A stretch of 64,000 nt of DNA. Origin: Schizochytrium sp. CCTCC M209059. Lineage: Eukaryota > Sar > Bigyra > Thraustochytrida > Thraustochytriidae. Where the stretch lies: assembly GCA_000818945.1 (NCBI GenBank), contig KN805431.1:124001-188000 (forward strand), given 5' to 3'. The notes under the pieces are model-generated. The model searched no databases, had not been told where the DNA came from, and saw only the letters and a list, made by a program, of their open reading frames with translations. Below are positions 29,801-39,500 of the stretch, one piece after another (within the stretch, counting starts at the first letter, position 1; each line of letters opens with the position of its first letter). Made by a program: the position numbers and the translations under genes.

Positions 29801-30064
29801 GTCTCCATCGATCAAAGTTTTCTTGCCAATGCCGTTGACGGCATCATCGAGCGCTTCGTAGTCGGTGACGTTATCCATTTGGCTGATGACAACGAGACAG
29901 TCATTCTCGTCGTCGCAAGCAATGGCAGGTCTGAACCTGTTCTTGTAGGAGAAGGCCCGGCTCAGGACGACGGCGTCGCCAAAACCGCCAGCGATAGCGA
30001 GGGATTCGTGGGTTAGGAATGAGAGCACGACGGCCGCGATTGCGAGTGCGACGTAGTAAGCCAT
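23813..30064 (-). CDS. Giant multidomain surface membrane protein A (propeller, beta-helix, EGF, TRP-like TM region)
   Basis: 2083 residues in one exon. Signal peptide 1-25. Residues about 40-490 look like a sialidase-type beta-propeller, with one clear Asp-box (S-V-D-D-G-V-T-W, 426-433). Residues about 700-1180 are parallel beta-helix/polymorphic-membrane-protein repeats (GGAI, FxxNxAxxxGGA, for example NTANTGAAFHA). An EGF-like module at 1192-1231 (CPNTCSSTGTC...CSCAGAFEG) is followed by a fibronectin-III-like strand set with FIVYRT, a Cys-rich ephrin-receptor-like region (1366-1530) and a second EGF-like motif (CREGHTGPYCAVCKSGY). Then come about seven or eight TM segments from 1545 to 1925, with the conserved FVCDSFEDGSRTLRFDYATD, resembling TRP-like domains of algal and oomycete proteins. 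The cytosolic tail is about 155 residues and ends SLALQ. Likely a plasma-membrane adhesion or sensing protein; function unproven. Confidence 0.85.
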   Translation of the reverse strand: MAYYVALAIAAVVLSFLTHESLAIAGGFGDAVVLSRAFSYKNRFRPAIACDDENDCLVVISQMDNVTDYEALDDAVNGIGKKTLIDGDRTLWYAIRKAGNTTWNPAVPALYDATAQAQLDPRTPNLDFRVQIIPSVSVYGNSSGWVMSWRERQNTTDSSTIIDSIRAAFIPKEKALAGGLWIGEAEGIGIPVNYTGNTDTRTDRNPAVAADVEGRVVLVWESEDPEAVADINLGNDKDLVSVSFTLAGRSEENPLTQEDISVVETVFPDEETDIFQDRDPVISINPVSGRVVATATAQIIGQVSDIMLAETSTSECTWKSRVRMTNADSRQSDVMIAPSKTDGDLWLAVWTDRGTGIASARVRPDSNDDLRLASTSYINPLAFAYYDFKNAKPVLVSDPNKPKHWAIFYSPIVRSKSKSNLVFQVSVDDGVTWSPAYYIERRERKKAVVGVDTTPEGSYVIALFDEAETTFSAFETTSDALYNVTAFNETDIVDIEFRERDADFACLKIELPRNGSVMDFSNYIVGMVQKLTRCLVLVAPDANEDTVIHMNLEVLLDLEPTKVYQDSCPFNYVALREEEDLQEANPGSFPRRACLASNYTDVQVHAGSVHVFMVTSMRGLPGADKGAIPLALQAWVTPADSESDDSDSSVLPPWESRTADSLKTLRGHLEDESFVHGEIVVSATELDMRSDSDDLVIRSNTNISIVAAPGMSVIVGNATSFLRVDPEATLWILDGFHVSALDCKKSGRFGGLFLVLGHVGSIRNCTFTGTTENNDGGAITVDGRVDEILDCTFDKLVANVGGALGVTLQGEIGLIERCTFTDTYADGFQGVPAGAVLLYGKIETISSSLFKGCWSTAAGGAISVEAGGEITRILDTDFIENSAETGGGAIEFKQNSTLPAVWQGGVIRGNTANTGAAFHAVGAFPSLLAADSTCSEDSVCFTDVTFEVNSAQKGGAVHLDNCEDISQFSFDNVLFLGNTATHAAGGAILASGSVSLHFVDVTFQDNVAKTSGGALELELGAQVSAAGALFHNNAASTQGGAAFIGAGSVANIASAVFTDNAANLTCREQTICALEVLEPTGRKTCGAEEGFQCVLSETPQDYSTIGCTKGVGGSLYLAAGVSAHIHNCSFSAGTPLPNIDPNATYVGESGDTTSYSDGAGRFVYSESRFRLSESTFGGDRNGFAPSTAVIGCPNTCSSTGTCTSSSVNAPSVSCSCAGAFEGDDGYEEGGCTQLRVRSVRATSTPQVSASSGVDNSNWVASDGFVTISWEWERTEDNLPRDVDYFIVYRTANRSTTLSSSDGWSSCATPKIAAEIVAPCVKVTDISAESLTMGLTLGVSSFFRVVAHVNGQDSADSDAMSSAAIICEEGSSQTPAAADGVFTCELCDRGTYVEDSTKGCIPCPNELQTTVGVATSIDDCVAPAGFYLEEDEEGKVEVLQCSTGVNCSVAGGTLQALELEIGFWRPSLLAETVYECPIKASCIGGTGTLSSESKLRRELSLWSETRYCREGHTGPYCAVCKSGYSKDSDGLCSICTAEKIGREKGVLAVVTVLIGILWPIIIFASYYSALVRTPRRRRGANANQQAPTGFFQKLRLKVRVIFRHSHGTMKKLRGPVNITIGLIQVATGFQRVFGPTYNWWSNWDIVTSAFSWANVDSSGVPSVTDCVIGDNHQSRLLFSTILPAGMLLILATLFLVTRCLFARTAEARNDLSSSTWRTAAFLLFLVFPSVNTTIVQTFVCDSFEDGSRTLRFDYATDCDDMGWIWQYAVAMSIVYVLVPVALFATLIAKSSKPSVEGASFLHELYYDEEKHGQRRKNRLRRYFEVFELLRKYLLTSVVMLVADGTLAQLAFAFMISFLATISQTMLRPYVRMQDNILATIVHSQLFFVLCAFLMTPVVDDIDALEIAVIGVLLVAPMTAALFIYMRLSESSTIPVRCQSGSTDDASAQDGKAVMGQDRKSRRGSDSGQTNSFECDEQAFQAKANSDGDSSRCDQPEGETTDVLYAEAPTARTIRSRDISFETTPTAERASTCRDADHEGDLEGQVLEERQVSESNDVGDVLRASSTDQERGNFSESKDESLALQ

Positions 30065-31181
30065 CGTGATGTATTTTTTCTCGGGGTCTAAAGCTCAAGC
30101 GACAAGCGCAAGCAATCGACGTTTGCTTTCGTTGCGATGCGCTTGGCCCACTCGATTGTGCAGACTCAGCGAACCAGACAGACCACTGACCCTGCTTCCT
30201 TTCTCCTCGGACTTGGCGCTTCTTCGTTCTGGCGTCTCAGCAGACGAGCAACACTTGTCGTCTTTTCCACAAGGGCGGACCCCTCGAGCTTGCTTGCTTG
30301 CTTGCCTCAAGACTCCACGCGTCTCGGTGGTGAGTTGAGCACTAGGCCTGCCCGTACGCCTTGGGCTTCTCGCTTGGTTTTGCTTGGCCTGGCCTGCTTT
30401 TGCCTCGGCCCTTTCGCACACAGACAGACAGCCCGCCCGCCCGCCAGCCCGCGGCGGCGCGCTTGTTCGCGCTCCGCCGCCGCGCGCGCTCCTCGCCGCA
30501 GCCGCTGCTGCACGTGCCTCCCTCGATTTCCTGTCACGCCGTCGTCGCAGTTACGCCCGCGCCGCCGCCGCCGCGCGTGGCCCGGCGGGGCGCGCGTCCT
30601 GCCAGCGCCCACCCGAGCAGCGCCAAGCCACGCCAAGCAAGCCGAGCAAGCCGAGCAAGCCGAGCAAGCCAAGCCAAGCCAAGCCAAGCCAAGCCAAGCC
30701 AAGCCAAGCGGGTCTGCCGCCGAGTGCCGGAGATAGGCGCCAGGCAATAGGCAGGCAGTTGGCGCGTCGCGTCGCTGGGCCCGGCCTAGCTCCTACCTAG
30801 CTAGCTTTCTGAGGGCGCGTCTCTTCCCCCCCCACGCCCTCCAGCTGTCCTAGCTTTTCAGGTAGCCAGACAGCCGGCCCTGGCGGCGGTGGGTCCCCAC
30901 GCCCCCGCACACACGCCTCGCAGCTTGAGGCTGTGGGAGCTGCAGCTTCGCAGCTCCCGCCTGCGGCTTCGGGAGGAGCAGGCCTAGCTTGCAGGCCTCG
31001 CTTGCATCACTGCGGCTAGGGGGCACTCAGTCGCGGGCGATCTGATTGCACGCCTCTGGGTCGCCGCACGCGCCGACGAGCGGTCCCAGCCAGCCAGCCA
31101 GCCAGCGCGTGCGACGCGCGGCATGCGGCGAGACTGCGGCAGGCCTGAGATGGACGGAGCGGCGCCGGAGCGCAGGATGAG
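30065..31181. other. 5' region of protein A and repeat-rich spacer
   Basis: Noncoding. Contains (GCTT)n near 30290-30302, the AAGCC pentamer array at 30621-30709 and several CAGCCAGC tracts at 31090-31105. Open frames here are Arg/Ser/Pro-rich artefacts. Confidence 0.5.
30621..30709. repeat. (AAGCC)n / (GAGCAAGCC)n array
   Basis: Tandem CAAGCCGAG units grade into about nine pure AAGCC pentamers. The same pentamer, in one or the other orientation, recurs at 32004, 44853, 45533 and, as GGCAA, at 61307. Confidence 0.85.
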
Positions 31182-31394
31182 GGGGGGGGGGGGGGGGGGN
31201 NNNNNNNNNNNNNNNNNNNNNNNNNNNNNNNNNNNNNNNNNNNNNNNNNNNNNNNNNNNNNNNNNNNNNNNNNNNNNNNNNNNNNNNNNNNNNNNNNNNN
31301 NNNNNNNNNNNNNNNNNNNNNNNNNNNNNNNNNNNNNNNNNNNNNNNGGGGGGGGGGCGGGGGGGGGGGGGGGGGGGGGGGGGGGGGAGGGGGG
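31182..31394. other. Assembly gap (148 N, 31200-31347) inside a poly-G tract
   Basis: Eighteen G precede the N run and about forty bases of almost pure G follow it (single C at 31358 and A at 31388). The gap sits in a G homopolymer that probably blocked sequencing; the true length is unknown. Confidence 0.97.
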
Positions 31395-31813
31395 TGATGC
31401 ATAGGCGCTGCGACTCTGTCGTGACGGATCGGTCGGTCTTGGCTTTTGACCATATCCATCGATCGCCTCCCGTCTGTTCGGCGTTCGCTCGTTAGAATAA
31501 CCCGAGCGAACAAGTAAACAAACAAGCAAGCTAGAAAAGGGAGGAAGGAAAGAAGGAAGCCTGCGCCGCTTCCGAGTCCGCGGCTTACCGATCTGCATCG
31601 GCCTCCCTCCCCCCTCGGCTTGCTTGCTTGCTTGCTTGCAGTGCACGCTCACTCGCGCGCGATGCTGCTGCTCCCTCGCGCCAACCTTCACCTGGCCGCC
31701 CTGGCTCTCCTCTCGGTCGCGCTTCGATGCCCGGTCGACGAGACAGACACGGACTGGCCACGCACGGTCTCTCCCCCTCTCTCTCTCGCTGCGGGGCCAT
31801 CACCACAGGCGAA

Positions 31814-31980
31814 AGCTGCATGCATAGGTAGGTGTTCGTTCACATGAGGCTGCGGAGGATCGAGGCTGCGCTGCTGCTAGAGCCAGCCCGGATCGACGGT
31901 CGCGGCTCCGTGCTTCCGCGGCGCCCGGGAAATGCGGGAGCGAGGGATGATCGAACAGCCGAGGCGGCTTGGCCTGGTGG
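31814..31980 (+). repeat. Direct repeat copy 1 (about 167 bp)
   Basis: Starts AGCTGCATGCATAGGTAGG and shares long blocks with copy 2: CACATGAGGCTG, GCGCTGCTGCTAGAGCCAGC, CGACGGTCGCGGCT, ATGCGGGAG, TCGAACAGCCGAGG and TTGGCCTGGTG. A (GGCTT)n pentamer run follows at 32004-32051. Confidence 0.85.
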
Positions 31981-32003
31981 ACTGACTGACGTGTTCAAGC
32001 TGT

Positions 32004-32051
32004 CTTGGCTTGGCTTGGCTCGGCTTGGCTTGGCTTGGCTTGACTTGGCTT
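32004..32051. repeat. (GGCTT)n pentamer tract
   Basis: About nine copies with two substitutions, just downstream of repeat copy 1. Confidence 0.85.
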
Positions 32052-32362
32052 GTGTCGAGGACAAAGAATGATGCCACCACGGATGATCGGCATGGACAAG
32101 AAAACGCCAATCTGTCGCCCATGGTAAGTCTCGTCCAAAGCCTTTACAGCGATCCATGTGCTAAGTGAGGGCAGACTACAAATTCTCGGCAGTGAACATC
32201 TCCTAGCTGTGCAGCCTCACAAAGGCCCCGTGCTCCTCACTAGCTCCACTGTACATCACTTATCCAAGTCTCGGACCTGGCGCCGAGTCAAAGCGGTCCC
32301 GTTACGAGGGTCTGAGACCCAAATCATCCGTAGCCAATCAGCGCTAATCAGAATCTATTTTA

Positions 32363-32408
32363 CAGTCCATTTCTTCAATAAGCTGCAGTCCATTTCTTCA
32401 ATAAGCTG
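32363..32408. repeat. 23-bp unit, two perfect tandem copies
   Basis: CAGTCCATTTCTTCAATAAG plus CTG, directly repeated (32363-32385 and 32386-32408), immediately before direct repeat copy 2. Confidence 0.95.
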
Positions 32409-32572
32409 CAATCATAGGTATTCATTCACATGAGGCTGGGGAGGATCGATCGAGGCCGCGCTGCTGCTAGAGCCAGCACGGACCGACGGTCGCGGCTTCG
32501 TGCCTCCGCGGCGTACGGCCGGGGGATGCGGGAGTAAGGGATGGTCGAACAGCCGAGGTGACTTGGCCTGGT
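32404..32572 (+). repeat. Direct repeat copy 2 (about 169 bp)
   Basis: Same blocks as copy 1 with scattered substitutions and a few short indels (for example ATCGATCGAGG against ATCGAGG). It is followed at 32579 by a (CCTTG)n pentamer run, the same arrangement as copy 1. Confidence 0.85.
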
Positions 32573-33541
32573 GAAGTTGCCTTGCCTTGCCTTGCAAACG
32601 CCTCACGTCTTGCGAGTCCATTCGCTTATTTCCTGTTCTTTCCAGGTCCGCGTTGCGCCGACGGCGTTACGTGAACAGGGCCCCTTACTCAACTGCGAAG
32701 CTAGAACAGGCAAAGCTGTGGTGTTTGCTGCGATGAACAAGAATTCCTGGTGGAGCTGCAGCTGCAGTTGCAGGCAGCCTCGTTCCTGAGCACGGTGGCG
32801 GCAGACCGGCCTGGCGGCCGCGGCCTCCCAAAGGACAAGGTGGAGGTGCTCGTAGCATGCGCCCGTGACAGCGAGCGACAGCGAGTGACGGAGACGACCA
32901 GTGGCTGCTGCCACCGGGAATGCAACGAACCGCCAACAGCAAGTCAAATGGTAAGAAGGTATTCTGCGACCGCTGAAATGACCTTCATTCGAAGTGAGAT
33001 GAGAAAAATCATGCTCTGAATCATTGGCGGTCAAATACGTATTTACGCATTTATGCTCTGAATCTTTGGCTAAAGATCAAATACGTAGGTGTGAATGAGA
33101 GCCGTCTCTTTCACGGATCGACCGACCGACTGGCGGCCGAACGAACGACGTGGCGGGCCAGTATTCCACCGAATCTTCCTCAATTAAGCGGCCAACCAAA
33201 GCCAGGCGAGACGCTTAAATTCTGTTTGTCTTACGGACAAAGTATCAAGAGGCATGCATGCATGCATGCAATGGTTCATTCAACGACAGCACGGCGAAGC
33301 GTGTATTGTATACGACTAATGTAAACTGGCTTTACAGTAAGTCATGACAGGCACGGACGGGAAAAGTAATCAGCGAAAACATATCAATCTAGTTACGGTA
33401 TTGATCTACCGAATAAATTCAGTCAATTCGTCACGCGGAGTCATTCGCGAACCCACCATGTTTGAATTCTCAGAATGGGTATCCTTAGAGTTAAGAAGAT
33501 TTGATAAAGATCGATCTGCAAGCCCACCTGCCTTCCACTCT

Positions 33542-36500
33542 TTATTGAAGAGTGAGCGAATTTTGATGCTTGGGGCCGTTCTCATCCACATCATGATCCG
33601 TCGCACCCTCATCCATCATGACGACATCAATTGAAAGTGGAGAACCTAGCTCTGCTCTAGGCAGAGCGTCCATGGAAGACTCTGGGGAAAGGTCAGCGTC
33701 GCAGTCTACAACGAGAGATGACGCCAACGCTGGTTCGGCATCAGCAATCTGCTGCTGCGCAGGCGGGCCTGCGGATACCCAAGACGCAGGCTCATCTCCT
33801 TTTGCCATAAGAACCATCGACTGCGGCATGTCTGCCCCTTGGCCCGCCTCTGATACTTCTCCCCGTCCCGCATCGGACTGATGCCCAGAGGAAGAGCTTG
33901 CATCTGATGCTCCAGCCGCGCTGCCGCTCCGCACGTTTCGCCGGCGTCCACTGCAGACTCGCACGAAACCATAATAAATGGCGAGACAGGGCCCAATCAA
34001 AAGGATAACGAGTGTGACACTGCCGAGAGAGTCCGAGTCCTCCGCAACCGAAGCAAAGAGGAGCATGCCTAACACGGAAAAGAGCTGGGTGTGAGCCACG
34101 GTCGCGAGCAAGTTGTCCTCCCACTTATCATACGGCCGCATGGAAGTCTGAAGAAGCGTGTAGAAGAAGGTGATGTAGAGCCCAAAGGCAACCTGTCCCA
34201 AGGTTCCGTCCGCAACAAGTAAGACCACTGAAGTGAGAAGATACTTGCGTAATAGCTCAAACACCTCGTAGAACTTGCGCAGAATACGAAATGCAGTTCG
34301 TTTGTCCGATGCTGTTGGATCTTTGTACAGCTCGTGCAAAAACACTGCGCGCTCCAGCGCCGGTTTGTGGCTGCCATGAATAAGGACAACGAAGAGCACA
34401 ATGGGACCGATCACATACAGGAGCGCCATCGCAATCGCATACGTGTGCACCCACCCCAAGTCTTCGCACCTTGTTGATAGATCAAAGCGCATTGCTCGCG
34501 ACCCATCCTCGAACGAATCGCACACAAAAGTCTGCATGATCGTTGTGTTCACGGATGGAAAGACCAGGAAAAGGAGCATTGCGATCACGTACCACGTCGC
34601 CGACGAGAGACTGTTGCGACGGTCCTCGGTGTGGGCGAAAAAGAATCGCGTCATCGCAAACATGGCTGCAGCAATAATCAGCATAAGCACTGGCACAAGC
34701 GTCGCCATGAGTAATTTGCTTGCGTGCGTATTTGGGATTATGCAACCTGTCACAGTCGGTAGCACCGAGGCGTCCAAGGTCACCAAAGACATCGATGTAG
34801 GAAGCATGGACCATTCGCCCCACCAATCATACGTAGGGCCAAAAACACGCTGAAAACCCGTCGTTACCTGAATGAGGCCAATCGTGATCGTGATCGGTCC
34901 GCGCGCTTCCCGTACCGTGTCACGGACACGCCGGAGAGAAGCTTTGAGAGACCCGCACGGTCTGCACCGCCTCCTTCGCCGCGTATCATCTCTCGTGCTC
35001 AGGGCCTCGTAAAAGTTTGCCGCGATGAAACAAGGCCACAACAAAAGCACGACAATCGTGACGCCGGCGAAAATGCCTCTTTCGCGCGTGAGAGTAGCCT
35101 CATTGCACTCTTTGCAGGTCTCGGTTCCGTGCTTACTGTAGCCATCCTTGCAAACTGCGCAGTACGGACCTGTATGTCCTTCCCGGCAATAGATTGGCTC
35201 TGGCCATGACGACAACACGCGGGACCTGGAATTAGAAGATGCGTTCTTCTTACCCGTTCCACCTCCTCCGATGCAGTATTCCTTTTGGGGGCATTCGAGT
35301 ACAATCTCTGCATAGATGGAGGGTCGCCAGAAACCAGCGGCGAGCTCGACCGAGACGAGCGTTTGTCCCTGATCTCCACACTGGAAGCCCTCTGTGCACG
35401 GGATGACTTTAACTTCGCTCGCTCCGCCGTCCTCGTCAGAATCAACTTGCACTTGATAGAAACCAACCGGAGCCACGCAGTCTGAAATGCTCGTTGCCAC
35501 GTCCAGCGTGGTTTGCAGCTCGTTAGGACACGCAATGCAACCCTTCATACTATCCTCGACATACGTTCCACGCGCGCAGCGCTCGCAAGTAAACATGCCG
35601 TCCTCAAGTGTTGGCACCTGCTCCATGCCTTCCTCGCATATGATCGAAGCGGAGCTCATGGCATCACTTTGCGCACTATCCTTTCCATCGACATTTGCGA
35701 TGACTCGGAAAAAGCTTGGTTCCCCAAGCTGGAGACCCATTGAGATTGACCTTGCCTCAGAGTCTCTGACTTTGACGCAAGAGGCAATTTGGGATGCTGC
35801 CTCGCTTGCGTCGACGCAAGAAGCCCATCCATTCGAGGAGGTCCTGATCGCGGATCGCGTCGACGTGCGATAGACAATAAAGTAGTCCACCTTCCCGAAT
35901 GTCCAGGTCCATGACACGACGGCAAGGCCATCGGGCCCCACTTCTGCTACCGTTGTGCTTTCCGAGTCTTCGCCAAGCAGCAGCAAGGACGAGACCGCGG
36001 AAACGTGCGTGGCACGCAAACCCTCGCATCCGCCTTCAATGTACCCGTTCTCTCCCTCAAAGGCGCCCGCGCACGTGCACTTCACACTTGGTGAAGGTTG
36101 ACCTTCGGCTGTGCATGTGCCCGTTGATGCGCACGTTCCCGGACATCCCATGACTGACGTCGATGGAGCGAACGAGCCTGCATCTCCGTCAAACTCGCTC
36201 TCAGAGAGTCGAAAACGACTCTCTGCATACACGTGACGCCCGGCCTGGTTTTTGAGGAAAAGTTCGTGTCCACTTGAGTCCGAGTAAGAAGCATCGAGGT
36301 CCACGTTGGGGATCGGGTTCGCACCGCTAAATTTGCTTTGATGAATGTGCGCTGTAACACCTGCCGCAAGGTAGACGCTTCCACCGACGCCCTTTGTGCA
36401 GCCCAGTGCATTAGGCGCTACCTCCGATTCGTTGAGAAAAGCGATCCATCCATCTCTGGAATCGCACGGCTGCCTGTCTCCCACAACCTCTTTTAGCTGG

Positions 36501-39500
36501 CACACAGGGTATTCCCGGCAGGTAAGAAAAGCGGCATTGTCCTTGAATTCACACGCTGATGCGGACAGGTAGCCGCCGGCACCAACGTAAAGTGCGCCAC
36601 CTTGCAGGCCGGCAGTGTTGTTCACAAAGGTTACGTCGGTAAGATCAGCCTCTGCGCCGGACACAAGAGACATCGCACCTCCGTGTTCGGTCACAGAATT
36701 AAGCTCAAATGTTGACGCGGACAGCTTCAGAACGGTCGCACCAGCGACAATGAGAGCCGCGCCCGTTCCTTGCGTTGCCAAGTTGCTCGAAAATTCAATA
36801 TCTGAAAGCGTAAAAGCAGCGAGCTGGGGGTTTTCCTCAAAATACAGCGCTCCGCCAATTGTACCTTTGTTGGATGAGACGCTGAGATCTTGCATGCACG
36901 CTTCTCCGGCCGTGCAACTTTCGTCGTCCACAAGCGGCGCGAGCACGCCCTTGGCAAAGACGGCGGCTCCGCCAGAAGCAGTATTTCCGCGAAGAGTGCC
37001 ACCTCGCCAAAGTGTCGGAAAGTGGCTCGAAATGCCAAAATGCAATGCGCCCCCGTACAGTCCTGCATCATTTCCGATAAAGTCCGTGTCGAGTATGCGG
37101 TTGATTGAGCCTGTCAAATCAACGGCGATCGCACCACCAACACCATTGGAGCCGTTGTTCTCAAATAGTGAGGCCTGAATCGTTCCGATATGCCCTGACA
37201 CAGAAATCGCACCAGCCATTCCGGTCTTCATGTCTGCTTGCCTGTTTCCGGAAAACGTACAGCCATGAATGAGCGTAACGATTCCTTGGGTTGAGATAGA
37301 GATAGCCCCACCTTCCGTTGCTATCATCTGATTAAAAGTGGTATTGACAATGGCGTCTACTTGTCCATCAATAAGAATGGCTCCTCCAACCCGCTGGCCA
37401 AAACTGCCATAGGCTTTGGACTTTGAAAATATGCAAGACTCGATCTTGCCCACGCGCCCTTGCACGAGCACAAGACCTCCGTCGCGTGCCGGAATGGTGA
37501 CATTGGAGTTCGTGCTGTTGCTGCCGAGAATTTCAATGTCAAGCTTGTTCCTTGAGAACTCGATTCCTTGCAGCCGCCAAAGCACTGCACCAGGTTTGAC
37601 GTGCAGGATATCGTCACCTTGAATGTAGACGCTGAGACCATCCTGAGCCACAAGGGAAATGTTAACACCCCGTCGAATGCTAAGCTCGGACGCTATCTCC
37701 ATATATGCCGTCGTGACGACAATCTCACCATGAACAAAAGTGCTGTCTTCAAGGTGGGCGCGGAGCTCCGAATACGAGCCCGCCGTCCGATGCTCGAATT
37801 CGATGACTTGATCGCCTTGCTCTGGCGCGTCTTCCCGCGTTGGCGATGCCCATGCCTCAATTGAAAGTGGCAAAGCGGCTCGATTTTCACCGGGAAGGCC
37901 GCGATCATCGGACGCGGCAAGAATGAAGACTGAAGCAGCCTCGATGTTCACGTTGTCATACCGTCTTGCAGCGCAAGCTCGTCGTGGCATGCTTCCTATC
38001 TGGGCTAGGCCAAAGTCACCGGAGGTGAGTCTTGCCTCCTCGCGAATGCCAACATAGTTGAAGGGGCACAGCTCCAGGTAATCAGCGACGAGATCGAGAT
38101 CAAAGAGAACCTCGAGATTCATGTGGATCACCGCATCAGAAGGCGCATCTATAACGGAAATTTGCAGACAGCGGATTACTTTGGGCGCCAGGCCGCGTAC
38201 GTATTCCCCCAACTGCAAGTGACTCCCGTTGCGAGGCAGCTCTACGAGGAAACACGCGGCATCTGAGTCGTTCTCTCTATAGTCCAAATCAGGGACGGTC
38301 TGGTTTTCGGTGAAGTTCTCAATTGCGTAAAGCTCATCGCTGCTCGTGTTTGCAAACGTGACATTATCGATGCCGCTAGAGACAAACAGATATTCCCCTC
38401 CAAGGGTCGCAACTGGGATAAAACGATCGTAGTTGTCACTGGGCTCATCAGTCAAATAGTAAGCCCTTGACCAACTCTCCCCATCGTCTGTACTAACACG
38501 AAACACAAAGTGGTAGATTTTCTCCTTTGAGACCCTGAAGCGGTAAAAGACGGCCCAGTGCTGGGGCTTGTTTGGGTCTGCGACAAGGACGACTTGCTCG
38601 TCACCTTGGGTATTTGGAAAGCCAAGCAGGGCAATAAAGCCAAGCGAGTCTACCTTGAGATTTCCCTGCTCATTGGGCGCGATGCGGGCTGAGCGGATGC
38701 CGACGGCTCGGTGCTCCCAAGCGGCAAGCCAGTAGTCATCGTGTGGGCTCGCGGCGATGGTGATATCCGCGTCTTTGGCGTCGAGATTTGTGACGCGAAC
38801 ACGGTCTTTCCAGCCGCAGACATCCACCTTGGTCTCGCCAAACATGATGTCAGCCTGGCCTCCTCCGTTCGTGGCCGTCGCAGCGACAACCATGCGCTGG
38901 CTATGTGGACTGCTGAGGAGGGTAGGATTTCGATCTTGAAAGATGTCGTCTTCAATGCCGGAGAAGACACTGGTGACCATTGTGACATCGCTCGCGGTGA
39001 TGGGCCCACCGCCAACTCGAATGGGGAATGAGACGGAGATGAGATCTTTGTCGTTGCCGATATCGATGTCGTCTCCAAGAGCGGAACTATACTGAGCCTG
39101 CCAAACGACGACGACATTGCTGTTTTTGTCAGCGGCGATAGTGGGTAGACGATTTTTATTTTTGCCCTTGACTTCGCTCTCAGATACGCGCTGTCCGATG
39201 CCCTTTTCGGCCCCCATCCACATGTCGCCTTTGAAAGCGTCAGCTTTGGTGATGTAGGCAACCCTGATGCTGAATTGATTGGCATCGTTTTTATTGCGAT
39301 ACGCCAAGACCCAACCCTTGTTTTCGCCGAACACGGCCACTTGGACCTGTTCCTGTTTGGTGCTGGTTGTGTCATTGAATACAAGTATCCCATTATCTGT
39401 AGACCAATCCCTGCCGTTCGGGCGCATTTTGTAGTACAGGTTGTCCCCCCCATGGGAGAACGCAAGGAGGCAATCGTTGTCCACGTCGCAGGCAAAGGCC

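Larger units (their letters stand above)
31395..33541. other. Repeat-rich spacer between the two giant membrane protein genes
   Basis: No credible gene. It contains (GCTT)n at 31617-31640, a direct repeat of about 167 bp (31814 and 32404), GGCTT and CCTTG pentamer tracts, a 23-bp tandem duplication (32363-32408) and a shorter direct repeat (ATGCTCTGAATC, at 33011 and 33053, both ending ATACGTA). Confidence 0.55.

Noticed and set aside
32732..33019. Exon-like frame (EQEFLVELQLQLQ...) in the spacer between the giant genes
   Set aside because: Stops lie just upstream in frame, there is no ATG, and the Gln/Leu run comes from CAGCTG simple sequence.
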